DNA of 35,404 nucleotides from contig DUFF01000084.1 of NCBI GenBank assembly GCA_011174815.1, positions 1 to 35,404 on the forward strand, given 5' to 3'. Position 1 is the first letter of the stretch. Every line of letters starts with the position of its first letter. Under the pieces are notes generated by a model. That model was given only the letters and a program-made list of their open reading frames with translations. It was not told where the DNA came from and did no database searches. The position numbers and the translations under genes are program-made. The stretch comes from Dehalococcoidia bacterium (GTDB taxonomy: Bacteria > Chloroflexota > Dehalococcoidia > Dehalococcoidales > RBG-16-60-22). Shown here piece by piece: positions 23,879-31,421 of the stretch.

Positions 23879-24169
23879 CTAGACAGGCAGTATCTCGATT
23901 TCGTAATCGAGAATCTCGGCCTCAAATCGACTGTTAATCACGAAATCAACGACTTTGGACAGCACTTCGTTGGCATGCCGGTTCTCATTGCTGACGCAAC
24001 AGATGCCGATGGTCGCCAGTTGCCAGCGATCGTTATTGTCCACTTCCGCCACGGAGACGTTGAACCTGTTCTTTACGCGACCGATGATGGATTTCACTAC
24101 CTGTCGCTTGCCTTTAAGAGACCCGTTCTCCGGCAGGCGGAGATTTACCTTGCACACGCCGACATGCAT
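23879..24169 (-). CDS. ylxP: DUF503/YlxP-family protein
   Basis: This 96-residue protein matches the DUF503 (COG1550) pattern: 'GVCKVNLRLPENGSLKGKRQVVKSI' near the start and 'VAEVDNNDRWQLATIGICCVSN' in the middle. In many bacteria ylxP lies in the nusA-infB-rbfA operon and is thought to act near ribosome maturation. Here it is instead paired with a helicase gene. No strong ribosome-binding site is seen; GGG lies about 8 bp before the ATG. Confidence 0.9.
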   Translation of the reverse strand: MHVGVCKVNLRLPENGSLKGKRQVVKSIIGRVKNRFNVSVAEVDNNDRWQLATIGICCVSNENRHANEVLSKVVDFVINSRFEAEILDYEIEILPV

Positions 24170-24203
24170 GATGTACCCGGTAGAGACGGATGAACAAGTT
24201 AAA

Positions 24204-24233
24204 ATTATATCTGGTAGCGGCCGTCCCTGTCCT
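24204..24233 (-). promoter_or_regulatory. Promoter of the ylxP-helicase operon
   Basis: AGGACA is followed after 18 bp by a perfect TATAAT (24209-24204) on the minus strand. The predicted start is near 24197, about 28 nt before the ylxP ATG. Confidence 0.5.
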
Positions 24234-24293
24234 TAATGTAGCATTCCGCTTCAGGAGTGTCAAACTGATAGCTGAAGAGGCAGCCTATACAGC

Positions 24294-24323
24294 TTGCCCG
24301 CGCCAGGCAACTTATGCTATGAT
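24294..24323 (+). promoter_or_regulatory. Promoter of the homocitrate synthase-family gene
   Basis: TTGCCC (24294-24299) lies 18 bp before TATGAT (24318-24323). The predicted start is near 24330, giving a leader of about 59 nt. I see no conserved leader structure. Confidence 0.4.
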
Positions 24324-24388
24324 TATGTATTCAATCCTGAACGAACCAGAAAACCAGCCATCCATTCTTCCCACAGGTGAATAGCCAG

Positions 24389-25627
24389 ATGCCGAAGATT
24401 TATTTTATTGACGTGACCAACCGCGACGGGGTACAGACCGCCAAGCTAGGCCTGTCCAAGCTGGAAAAAACGATGATGAACCTTTACCTGAATGAGATGG
24501 GCGTTTTCCAGTCGGAGTTTGGCTTTCCCACCACCAGACACGAGACTCTGTACCTGCAGGCAAATCTGGAGTTGGCGGAGATGGGAGTGCTGCAACCAAT
24601 CCGGCTGGAAGGCTGGATTCGAGCCGTGGCCAGCGATGTCGAGACCGCGTTCAGACTGGTGCCGAATATCAAACATCTGAATATTTCCCTCTCCACATCA
24701 ACCCAGATGATAGATGGCAAATTTCAGGGCAGAAAGCAGCAGGATGACATCATCCATGATATGACCGAGGCACTGGACGCTGCCAAGGAACTGGGAGCGG
24801 AAACGGTGGGGGTGAATGCGGAAGACGCATCGAGGACCGACATCAAATTTCTCATCCGGTTCGGTCTGGCGGCCAAAGAACACGGCGCCGACCGCCTCCG
24901 GTACTGCGACACCCTCGGCTACGATAACCCTTTTACCATTTACGATACCATCAAGAGTCTGGTGGAAAACACCGGCATGCCGCTTGAGATTCACTGTCAC
25001 GGGGATCTGGGGATGGCGGTGGCCAACTCTATCGCCGGGGCCAAAGGTGTCATTGACGGCGGCCAAGATGTTTACATCAATACCACCGTGAACGGTATCG
25101 GCGAAAGGGCCGGCAATGCCGACTTGGTAGCGGTGGTTCTGGCGGCGATGAAGTCAAAGCAATTCGCCGAGAAGTACCAGCTTGGACAGCCGATTGATTT
25201 ATCACAGTCGTTCAAGATAGCCAAGTTCGCCAGCTACGCTTTTGACGTGCCGATCCCCATCAACCAGCCCGGAGTCGGCGCCAACGCCTTTGCCCACGCC
25301 TCCGGCATTCACGCTGATGGCGTGCTGAAAGACCCGGAGAACTATGAGCTTTATGGGTATGAGGAGCTGGGACGGGGCGACCCGGTAATGGTGGAAACGG
25401 GGAGAGAGATAATTGCCGGGCAGTACAGCGGTATCTCCGGCTTCAGTCACCTCATGGGGAGGATGGAAGTGCAGTTCAGTAGCCGCGAGGAAGCTGCCGA
25501 GATTCTGGAGCTCGTCCGCTATGCCAATGTCGAAGCGCAGAAACCGCTCGTTGAGGATGAACTGCTTTTCATCGCCAAATACCCCAAGATAGCCAAAAAA
25601 TTGCTGACGCTAACGCCGCTGGCGTAA
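24389..25627 (+). CDS. Homocitrate synthase/2-isopropylmalate synthase-family enzyme (possible Re-citrate synthase)
   Basis: This 412-residue DRE-TIM metallolyase condenses acetyl-CoA with a 2-oxo acid. The motifs are 'FIDVTNRDGVQT' (catalytic Arg-Asp), 'NISLSTS', 'EIHCHGDLGMAVANSIAG' (metal-binding His-x-His), 'GIGERAGNADL' and the subdomain segment 'FAHASGIHADGVLKDP'. It lacks a C-terminal LeuA regulatory domain, as in NifV/AksA and Re-citrate synthases. In Dehalococcoides and Clostridium kluyveri, genes annotated as homocitrate synthase encode Re-citrate synthase, so citrate formation is a realistic alternative. Lysine and nif genes are absent here. The start is the ATG ('MPKIYFID') after CAGGTGA; the ORF-track GTG is 12 bp upstream. 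Confidence 0.88.
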   Translation: MPKIYFIDVTNRDGVQTAKLGLSKLEKTMMNLYLNEMGVFQSEFGFPTTRHETLYLQANLELAEMGVLQPIRLEGWIRAVASDVETAFRLVPNIKHLNISLSTSTQMIDGKFQGRKQQDDIIHDMTEALDAAKELGAETVGVNAEDASRTDIKFLIRFGLAAKEHGADRLRYCDTLGYDNPFTIYDTIKSLVENTGMPLEIHCHGDLGMAVANSIAGAKGVIDGGQDVYINTTVNGIGERAGNADLVAVVLAAMKSKQFAEKYQLGQPIDLSQSFKIAKFASYAFDVPIPINQPGVGANAFAHASGIHADGVLKDPENYELYGYEELGRGDPVMVETGREIIAGQYSGISGFSHLMGRMEVQFSSREEAAEILELVRYANVEAQKPLVEDELLFIAKYPKIAKKLLTLTPLA

Positions 25628-25650
25628 CCGGAGTAGCATTAAATTACCAA

Positions 25651-25670
25651 GGCTGCCATTAAAAGCAGCC
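25651..25670 (+). terminator. Hairpin terminator after the homocitrate synthase-family gene
   Basis: A 6-bp stem (GGCTGC/GCAGCC, 8-nt loop) starts about 24 bp after the stop and is followed by CTTATCATTT. The weak T tract makes termination partial at best. Confidence 0.45.
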
Positions 25671-25704
25671 CTTATCATTTACCAGCAACGGGAGGTGACC
25701 GAAA

Positions 25705-26172
25705 ATAGAAAGAGATAAGCCACCTTTCCGGGTAAAGCCAATCGGCGTGGTGAGTAACGAAATCCGGAAGCCGCCAGAGCCGCCTTACGGCTGGGACAAA
25801 GTCGTCTCCCGCATTGAGATTGTACCCGGTTTGACGGAGGCGCTTGATAGTCTTGACGAATTTTCCCACATCATTGTCCTCTACTGGATGGATAGACTGA
25901 AACCGGAACCTCAGCCGCTGAAAGTCCACCCCAGACGCGACCCTTCGTTCCCACTGGTCGGGCTTTTCGCCACGCGCGCTCCGAAAAGGCCTAACCCCAT
26001 CGGCAAGGCCACGGTAAGGTTACTGAAAAGAGAGAGAAACGTGCTTACCGTCTCCGGCCTAGATGCCCTTGACGGTACCCCGGTAATCGATATCAAGCCC
26101 TATTTGCCCGGCTATGACTCGGCAGCTAACGCCAGAACACCATCCTGGGTGACGCCACATCCGGAAGGATAA
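25705..26172 (+). CDS. trmO: tRNA (adenine(37)-N6)-methyltransferase TrmO, probable AUA start
   Basis: TrmO (TsaA/UPF0066) N6-methylates t6A37 of tRNA-Thr. The core is 'ALDSLDEFSHIIVLYWMDRL', 'VGLFATRAPKRPNPIG' and 'LDALDGTPVIDIKPYLPGYD'. The ORF track begins at GTG 25747, which removes the first beta strand. Upstream in frame is 'PPFRVKPIGVV', matching the family's conserved 'IGVI' start. After an in-frame TGA the only plausible initiation codon is ATA 25705, set 6 bp after the strong ribosome-binding site GGGAGGTGA. The resulting protein has 155 residues, normal for archaeal-type and short bacterial TrmO. MtaB, which modifies the same t6A37 class, is also in this window. Confidence 0.85.
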   Translation: MERDKPPFRVKPIGVVSNEIRKPPEPPYGWDKVVSRIEIVPGLTEALDSLDEFSHIIVLYWMDRLKPEPQPLKVHPRRDPSFPLVGLFATRAPKRPNPIGKATVRLLKRERNVLTVSGLDALDGTPVIDIKPYLPGYDSAANARTPSWVTPHPEG

Positions 26173-26236
26173 TGGTTGACGCCAATCGGGTGATTGCATA
26201 ATAATATTGTCTAGACTGGCCATGTGGGGAGCAGAA

Positions 26237-26995
26237 ATGGCGACCAAAGAACTGGTAAGGATGGAAAATGTCTGGGTATATAATGACGGTATCCCGGTAC
26301 TGGAAGACATAAACCTCTCCATTGAATCGAAGGACTTCCTCGGCATCATCGGCCCCAACGGCGGCGGCAAAACCACGTTGCTCAAAGTAATACTCGGCCT
26401 GATAAAGCCGAACCGCGGCCGGGTCACCGTACTGGGCATGCCGCCGGAGCGAGGAAGGAAATACATCGGCTATATTTCACAGTTCAACCTCTTTGACCAC
26501 GATTTTCCCATCAGCGTTTTGGAAGTGGTCCTCATGGGCCGCTATAACAAATCCGGCCTCTTCCATCGTTACCGTGAAGAAGATAGAGAGGCAGCCATTA
26601 CCGCCCTGAAGACCGTGGATATGCTCGGCTACAAAGACCGGCAGGTGGGCAGGCTCTCCGGCGGCGAACAGCAACGCGTCTTTATTGCCCGGGCGCTGGT
26701 GACCAACCCACGGTTGCTGCTGCTTGATGAGCCGACTGCCAGCATCGACCCGAATATGCAGGCCGAGTTCTACGAACTGCTGGACAGATTGAAGGAAGAC
26801 ATGGCCATTGTTCTGGTCTCCCACGATATCAGCGCCGTTTCCATCTATGTCAGCGAGATTGCCTGCCTCAATCACCAGCTTTTCTACCACGGTTCCAAAG
26901 AGGTATCGGCGGAGGAGCTGGAGAAAGCCTACCACTGCCCCATCCAGCTCATTGCCCATGGCACCGTGCCCCATCGGGTACTCAGGGAACACTAA
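26237..26995 (+). CDS. Zinc/manganese-type ABC transporter ATPase (ZnuC-like)
   Basis: This 252-residue ATPase has Walker A 'GPNGGGKTTLLK', Q-loop 'YISQFNLFDHDFPISVLEVVLMGR', signature 'LSGGEQQRVFIARAL', Walker B 'LLLLDEPTASIDP' and H-loop 'LVSHD'. The 'FPISVLEVVLMG' segment is typical of metal-chelate (MntB/ZnuC) importers. The ATG at 26237 follows GGGGAG by a normal distance; the ORF-track start 30 bp upstream is less likely. The permease follows 3 bp after the stop. A solute-binding protein gene is not in the window. A possible promoter (TTGACG at 26176, CATAAT about 15 bp later) lies in the gap after trmO. Confidence 0.92.
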   Translation: MATKELVRMENVWVYNDGIPVLEDINLSIESKDFLGIIGPNGGGKTTLLKVILGLIKPNRGRVTVLGMPPERGRKYIGYISQFNLFDHDFPISVLEVVLMGRYNKSGLFHRYREEDREAAITALKTVDMLGYKDRQVGRLSGGEQQRVFIARALVTNPRLLLLDEPTASIDPNMQAEFYELLDRLKEDMAIVLVSHDISAVSIYVSEIACLNHQLFYHGSKEVSAEELEKAYHCPIQLIAHGTVPHRVLREH

Positions 26996-26998
26996 GCC

Positions 26999-27838
26999 AT
27001 GCTCGATGCACTTCAGTATCAGTTCATGCAGAATGCCCTGCTGGCCGGGCTGCTAGCAGCCATCGCCTGCGGCATCGTCGGCGTTTACGTGGTGGTCAAG
27101 AAAATCGTTTTTATCAGCGGTGGCATCGCTCACGCATCTTTCGGTGGCATCGGGCTGGGGTACCTGCTGGGCATAAATCCGGTGCTAGGGGCAATGGCCT
27201 TTACCATCGCCTCATCGCTGGGCATCGGCCTGGTAACCAGACGCACCAGATTGCCCGAGGACACCGCCATTGGCATTTTGTGGGCAATGGGGATGGCACT
27301 GGGTATAATCTTCATCGGTCTGGCCCCGGGATACGCTCCTGACCTTTTCAGCTATCTCTTCGGAAACATCCTGACTGTGCCTTTCTTTGATTTAATGCTG
27401 ATGCTCATACTGGATGTGGTTATCATCGTATTGGTTGCGCTTCTCTACAAGGAATTCCTGTACCTTTCATTTGATGAAGAGTTCAGCACTGTATCCGGTG
27501 TGCCCACCGAAAGCCTCTACCTTCTCCTGCTCTGCCTGGTGGCCCTGACCGTGGTGGTCCTGATAAGAGTGGTCGGCATCATCCTGGTCATCGCCCTGCT
27601 CACCATCCCGGCGGCGCTGGCCCGGCAGTTTACTTACAGCCTTAAAAAAATGATGCTGCTGGCTATTTCAGCCGGAGTGGTCTTTACCTTCAGTGGCCTG
27701 TGGATTTCCTACGTGCTCAATTTAGCCTCCGGCGCCACCATCATTCTGGTCAGCGGTACGGTGCTGTTCCTCTCTTTCGGGATAAACAAACTGCGTCGCA
27801 GAACACGGGGAGACAGCCACACTGCCAGCACTGCCTGA
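26999..27838 (+). CDS. Zinc/manganese-type ABC transporter permease (ZnuB-like)
   Basis: This 279-residue membrane protein of the ABC-3 family has eight or nine hydrophobic helices. Typical segments are '[26 protein letters not shown]' near the N-terminus, '[22 protein letters not shown]' and '[30 protein letters not shown]', which holds the ATPase-contact region. It starts 3 bp after the ATPase stop, so the two form a transport unit. A second permease of the same family lies at the right edge on the other strand. The metal (Zn, Mn or Fe) cannot be determined from the sequence. Confidence 0.93.
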   Translation: MLDALQYQFMQNALLAGLLAAIACGIVGVYVVVKKIVFISGGIAHASFGGIGLGYLLGINPVLGAMAFTIASSLGIGLVTRRTRLPEDTAIGILWAMGMALGIIFIGLAPGYAPDLFSYLFGNILTVPFFDLMLMLILDVVIIVLVALLYKEFLYLSFDEEFSTVSGVPTESLYLLLLCLVALTVVVLIRVVGIILVIALLTIPAALARQFTYSLKKMMLLAISAGVVFTFSGLWISYVLNLASGATIILVSGTVLFLSFGINKLRRRTRGDSHTASTA

Positions 27839-27850
27839 CCGGCCAAGCTA

Positions 27851-27879
27851 TTGCCGCTGCCACTGAGATAACCTATAAT
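27851..27879 (+). promoter_or_regulatory. pyrD promoter, start site close to the GTG codon
   Basis: TTGCCG (27851-27856) lies exactly 17 bp before a perfect TATAAT (27874-27879). The expected transcript start, 6-8 bp downstream, falls at 27885-27887, and the pyrD GTG begins at 27887. Confidence 0.65.
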
Positions 27880-27886
27880 TGGAACC

Positions 27887-28813
27887 GTGGCGAACCTTTC
27901 GGTACAACTGGCCCCGAAAAGCAGTGTGGGTTTGCGGCTGGCCAACCCGGTCATGACCGCATCCGGCACTTTTGGCTACGGCACCGAGTACAGTCACCTG
28001 TTTGATATCCAGAAGCTCGGCGCCTTCGTCTGTAAAGGAACCACCCTGAAACCCAGAGACGGCAACCCCCAGCCGCGCTTAATGGAGACCCCCTCCGGCA
28101 TGCTCAATTCCATCGGCCTGCAGAACATCGGAGTGAAAGCCCTCATAAAAGAAAAAGCGCCTATCTGGGCAAGATGGCGCGTCCCGGTAATCGTCAATAT
28201 CGCCGGTGAGACGGTTGAGGAATACGCCGCGCTGGCGAAAGAGCTAAATAATGTCGCCGGAATCAGCGGTCTGGAGGTCAATATAAGCTGTCCCAACATC
28301 AGCGCCGGCGGGGCGGAGTTCGGCGCGCACCCTGAGTCAGCCAACAGGGTAACCGCCGCGGTCAGGACAAACACCTCACTCCCCGTGCTGGTGAAACTGA
28401 CCCCTAACACCGGCGAAATCGCCGGGGTGGCTGCGGCGGTGGCCGAGGCCGGTGCTGATGCCATCTCCCTGATCAACACAGTCCGGGGCATGGCCATCGA
28501 TATTTACACGCGACAGACATTGCTCGGCAATCGCACCGGTGGCCTTTCCGGCCCAGCGATAAAGCCCATAGCTTTAGCCATGGTCTATGAGGTGGCGGGG
28601 GCGGTTGATTTACCGGTGGTCGGGTGCGGAGGCATCACCTCCGGCAGCGACGCCATTGAGTTCTTCATGGCCGGCGCCAGCGCCGTGCAGGTGGGCTCGG
28701 CCAGCTTTATAAATCCCCGCGCCTCCCTTGATGTGCTGGAGGGCATCGAGCAGTTCATGGCCAGAGAGGGCATCGAAGACATCAGCGAGCTGGTTGGCGC
28801 CGCCCGGCACTGA
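27887..28813 (+). CDS. pyrD: Dihydroorotate dehydrogenase, class 1B catalytic subunit
   Basis: This 308-residue FMN enzyme oxidises dihydroorotate to orotate in pyrimidine synthesis. Class 1 features are 'NPVMTASGTFGYG', 'KGTTLKPRDGNPQPR', catalytic C135 in 'VNISCPN' (class 2 has Ser), 'LINTVRGMAID' and the FMN-phosphate site 'GCGGITSGSDAIEF'. The NAD-linked PyrK subunit expected for class 1B is not adjacent. The GTG start gives an N-terminus like that of relatives but has no clear ribosome-binding site. The promoter places the transcript start at or next to it. The stop lies 2 bp from that of the convergent flavin reductase gene. Confidence 0.93.
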   Translation: MANLSVQLAPKSSVGLRLANPVMTASGTFGYGTEYSHLFDIQKLGAFVCKGTTLKPRDGNPQPRLMETPSGMLNSIGLQNIGVKALIKEKAPIWARWRVPVIVNIAGETVEEYAALAKELNNVAGISGLEVNISCPNISAGGAEFGAHPESANRVTAAVRTNTSLPVLVKLTPNTGEIAGVAAAVAEAGADAISLINTVRGMAIDIYTRQTLLGNRTGGLSGPAIKPIALAMVYEVAGAVDLPVVGCGGITSGSDAIEFFMAGASAVQVGSASFINPRASLDVLEGIEQFMAREGIEDISELVGAARH

Positions 28814-28815
28814 AG

Positions 28816-29391
28816 CTATGCCTTCTCCTTCAACACCAGCCCGGCCTTATACGCTTCGGCAATCATCTCGCCGAAGGCGAAGTACCTCCGGAAAGTAACA
28901 TCGAATATAATTGGCCTTATTTTATCCACATCCGGCTTGCCGTCGGTTAGGCAATCCCCGGAGACATAAGTCCCCTCCACCTGTCCGATGATGAAGTCAT
29001 GGCTGCCCAGGTTCATAATGTGCCCCACCCGGCACTCCAGATTGACCGGGCACTGTTCAATCAGAGGCGCCGTCTCCAGATGCCCGTAAAATACTTTGAA
29101 CTGGCAAACCTTCACTTTGTCCACATCGGCGCCGGAGGTGATGCCGCAGAAGTCGGCCTCCTTTACCAGGCCAACGGAAGGGGTGTTTATGGAGAACGTC
29201 TTGTTCTGCCAGATGCCCTTCAGCGTGTAACTCTTGTGTCGCAGCAACACACCCATCATCGGCGGCTCCGCGTTGACCACCCCACCACCGCCCATCGCCA
29301 TGAAGTTGGCTTTGCCATCGATATTTGACCCTACCAGAAGCGTTGGTCGGGGATACAAAAGTCGATCAGGTTGCAGCTCAACCTTGTTCAT
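28816..29391 (-). CDS. Flavin reductase-like FMN-binding protein (flavoredoxin family)
   Basis: This 191-residue split-barrel flavoprotein has 'YPRPTLLVGSNIDGKANFMAMGGGGVVNAEPP', with the family's first strands and Pro-Pro element, followed by 'SINTPS' and 'CPVNLECRV'. It probably binds FMN and moves electrons from NAD(P)H or ferredoxin. The partner is unknown. The ATG is preceded by GGAGG at 9 bp. It overlaps the end of ybeY by 14 bp on the same strand, so ybeY transcription probably drives it. Confidence 0.88.
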   Translation of the reverse strand: MNKVELQPDRLLYPRPTLLVGSNIDGKANFMAMGGGGVVNAEPPMMGVLLRHKSYTLKGIWQNKTFSINTPSVGLVKEADFCGITSGADVDKVKVCQFKVFYGHLETAPLIEQCPVNLECRVGHIMNLGSHDFIIGQVEGTYVSGDCLTDGKPDVDKIRPIIFDVTFRRYFAFGEMIAEAYKAGLVLKEKA

Positions 29392-29881
29392 CGTTCTTTT
29401 CCTCCATATCTACCAAGATTTTATTCAAAATGTATTGCTCCCTGGCGTTCATTCCTCTCCTCTGTTCCGGCCTTTCGTGGTCATGGCCGAGCAGGTGGAG
29501 CACGCCATGAACGATGAGTATTGCCAGCTCTTTCACCACGGGATGGCGGTGCTCCTGCGCCTGTATGGCCGCCTGCGGATAGGAGATGACCACCTCGCCG
29601 AGATGGATAATGCCATCAGGAGGCACTACAAATGGAGCTGGCTCGCCCCTGTGCTTTTCTTCCTCCGTTGTCATGTAAAAGGCGAGGACGTCGGTCGGGT
29701 AGTCCTCCCCGCGATAGGTCCGGTTCAGCTCCTGCACCCTTGCCTGGTCGGTTATGACCAGGCCCATTTCCGCATTCGGGCTGACGTTTTGCGCCTCAAG
29801 CGCCCGCTCAGCAACGGAGCAAAGCCAGTCTGCACCGGGGCAACCTTCAAATTCCCCGTCAATGATTATATTAATCTCCAT
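29378..29881 (-). CDS. ybeY: Endoribonuclease YbeY (rRNA maturation factor)
   Basis: This 167-residue zinc metallohydrolase takes part in 16S rRNA 3' maturation and ribosome quality control. The zinc site is 'HGVLHLLGHDHE', preceded by 'YRGEDYPTDVLAFY' (usual RxxDxPTDVLSFP) and 'LGEVVISYPQA' (usual LGDIVI). The ATG at 29881 gives a normal N-terminus. It heads a two-gene operon with the flavin reductase gene and is divergent from the tRNA-Ser gene. Confidence 0.94.
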   Translation of the reverse strand: MEINIIIDGEFEGCPGADWLCSVAERALEAQNVSPNAEMGLVITDQARVQELNRTYRGEDYPTDVLAFYMTTEEEKHRGEPAPFVVPPDGIIHLGEVVISYPQAAIQAQEHRHPVVKELAILIVHGVLHLLGHDHERPEQRRGMNAREQYILNKILVDMEEKNDEQG

Positions 29882-29899
29882 AGCCGCTATGTGCCAATC

Positions 29900-29929
29900 A
29901 TCATAGCACAGGCCTCAACAGGCCAGCAA
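29900..29929 (-). promoter_or_regulatory. Promoter of the ybeY operon
   Basis: On the minus strand TTGCTG is followed after 18 bp by TATGAT (29905-29900), with an extended -10 (TGC before the hexamer). A 5-bp inverted repeat (GGCCT/AGGCC) lies in the spacer. The transcript start would be near 29893, about 12 nt before the ATG. Confidence 0.5.
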
Positions 29930-29946
29930 ACCTCAGCCGCTGGCGA

Positions 29947-29975
29947 TTGAGCAGAGGGTAAATTTATGATATAGT
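29947..29975 (+). promoter_or_regulatory. Promoter of tRNA-Ser(GCT)
   Basis: TTGAGC (29947-29952) lies exactly 17 bp before TATAGT (29970-29975). The start would be near 29982, leaving a 5' leader of about 19 nt to be removed by RNase P. Confidence 0.6.
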
Positions 29976-30000
29976 AAATATACATAAAACATTGCTTGCG

Positions 30001-30092
30001 GGAGGGATCGCATAGTGGTCTAGTGCGGGCGCCTGCTAAGCGCTTACCCTGGGAAACCGGGGTCGTGGGTTCAAATCCCACTCCCTCCGCCA
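30001..30092 (+). tRNA. tRNA-Ser(GCT)
   Basis: The acceptor stem GGAGGGA/TCCCTCC pairs perfectly, with discriminator G and an encoded CCA (30090-30092). The D arm is GCAT...GTGC. The anticodon stem GGCGC/GCGCT closes a CTGCTAA loop with anticodon GCT (30035-30037). A long class II variable arm (ACCCTGG-GAAA-CCGGGGT) fits tRNA-Ser, and the T arm is GTGGG-TTCAAAT-CCCAC. It reads AGC and AGT codons. Confidence 0.95.
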
Positions 30093-30108
30093 TAGCAATC
30101 GATGACAC

Positions 30109-30128
30109 ATACCCCTGAAAAGGGGTAT
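30109..30128 (+). terminator. Hairpin between tRNA-Ser and miaB
   Basis: A perfect 8-bp stem (ATACCCCT/AGGGGTAT) is closed by a GAAA tetraloop, 17 bp after the tRNA. It lacks a T run (ATTACTATT follows), so it may be a weak terminator, a processing signal, or a 5' stabilising stem of the miaB mRNA. Confidence 0.4.
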
Positions 30129-30158
30129 ATTACTATTAAGGATAAGTTGTGGAGTGAA

Positions 30159-31412
30159 ATGCCCAGTTATCATATCTGGACCATCGGCTGTCAGATGAAC
30201 AAGGCGGAATCGGAGCGGCTGGGCAGCTTCTTCGAGCACCTGGGCTACCGGGCCACGGACGCTGCAGAGAATGCTGACGTTATCCTGCTCAATAGCTGCG
30301 TGGTGCGCCAGAGCGCGGAAAATCGGGCGGTCAATAAAATAAGAGCGCTGCAATCTTACGTCCGGGCACATCCAGATATCACTTTGGCCGTTACCGGATG
30401 TCTGGTGAACTCTGACACCACACGCTTGAAAAAGGACTTTCCTTACGTAGATTTCTTCTTCAAGCCGGGCGACTACCCACCCTGGCTGGAGAGACCAGAG
30501 ACTACGGTAACATTGCCGCAGAACCCTGCCCCGGCCACCTATGTGCCCATCATCCAGGGGTGTGATAATTTCTGCGCCTACTGCATTGTCCCGCACCGCC
30601 GCGGCCGGGAGAGGAGCCGTCCCGTAAAAGAAATCGTCTGCGAGGTCAGAGAGCTGGTCAGGCGAGGTGTCAGAGAGGTAACGCTGCTAGGGCAGAATGT
30701 GGACTCGTACGGGCATGACCTGCCCGATAAGCCCGATCTTGCCGATTTACTGGAAGAGCTTGATATAATTGATGGCCTGGTACGGATACGTTTTCTGACC
30801 AACCACCCCAAAGATATGAGCGATAAGCTCATTGACGCCATTGCCCGTCTGGACAAGGTCTGCGAATGGATAAGCCTACCGGTTCAGTCCGGCAGCGACG
30901 ACATACTCAAAATGATGCGTCGGGGCTACACTGCCGCGCAATACCGGCGGCTGGTGAAAAGAATACGGCATACCGTCCCCGGCGTGGCGCTGAGCACGGA
31001 TGTCATCGTTGGTTTCCCCTCGGAGACGGAAGCTCAGTTCCAGGAAACGGCGCACCTGCTCTCCGAGCTGCGGTTTGACAACGTACACGTGGCGGCATAT
31101 TCACCTAGGCCGGGAACCAGCGCTGCCCGAGAGCTGGCAGATGATATCCCACTAGTCGTGAAAAAAGAACGTTTGAACGTCATTGAACATCTCCAAGAGA
31201 AAATCGCCGCGGAAATCAACGGGCATCTGCTTGGTGAAACGGTGGAAATCCTGGTCGAGTCCAGGGCGAAGGGCAAATGGCAGGGAAGAACCCGCACCGG
31301 CAAGCTGGTATTTTTCCGCGATAGCCATGACTATCTGTGGAAAATGGCCAATGTTCAGATAGGAAAGACGAGCCCATGGTCACTCCAGGGCAGTGTTGAT
31401 ACATCAAAGTAA
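30159..31412 (+). CDS. miaB: tRNA-2-methylthio-N6-dimethylallyladenosine synthase MiaB
   Basis: This 417-residue radical-SAM enzyme methylthiolates i6A37 of tRNAs reading UNN codons. The N-terminal cluster cysteines are in 'TIGCQMNKAES', 'LNSCVVR' and 'VTGCLV'. The radical-SAM motif is 'CDNFCAYCIVPHRRGRERSR', and 'LLGQNVDSYG' and 'LTNHPKDMSD' are typical of MiaB. The C-terminal TRAM domain is 'ETVEILVESRAKGKWQGRTRTGKLV'. The ATG at 30159 ('MPSYHIWTIGC') fits family starts; the ORF-track start lies next to the tRNA and crosses the hairpin. yajC follows 9 bp later. The tRNA-Ser gene just upstream reads AGY and is not an expected MiaB substrate. Confidence 0.93.
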   Translation: MPSYHIWTIGCQMNKAESERLGSFFEHLGYRATDAAENADVILLNSCVVRQSAENRAVNKIRALQSYVRAHPDITLAVTGCLVNSDTTRLKKDFPYVDFFFKPGDYPPWLERPETTVTLPQNPAPATYVPIIQGCDNFCAYCIVPHRRGRERSRPVKEIVCEVRELVRRGVREVTLLGQNVDSYGHDLPDKPDLADLLEELDIIDGLVRIRFLTNHPKDMSDKLIDAIARLDKVCEWISLPVQSGSDDILKMMRRGYTAAQYRRLVKRIRHTVPGVALSTDVIVGFPSETEAQFQETAHLLSELRFDNVHVAAYSPRPGTSAARELADDIPLVVKKERLNVIEHLQEKIAAEINGHLLGETVEILVESRAKGKWQGRTRTGKLVFFRDSHDYLWKMANVQIGKTSPWSLQGSVDTSK

Positions 31413-31421
31413 GGAGGCACA

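Noticed and set aside
24190-24384. 64-residue ORF between ylxP and the homocitrate synthase-family gene
   Set aside because: It has no ribosome-binding site or recognisable motif, and it covers two promoter candidates.
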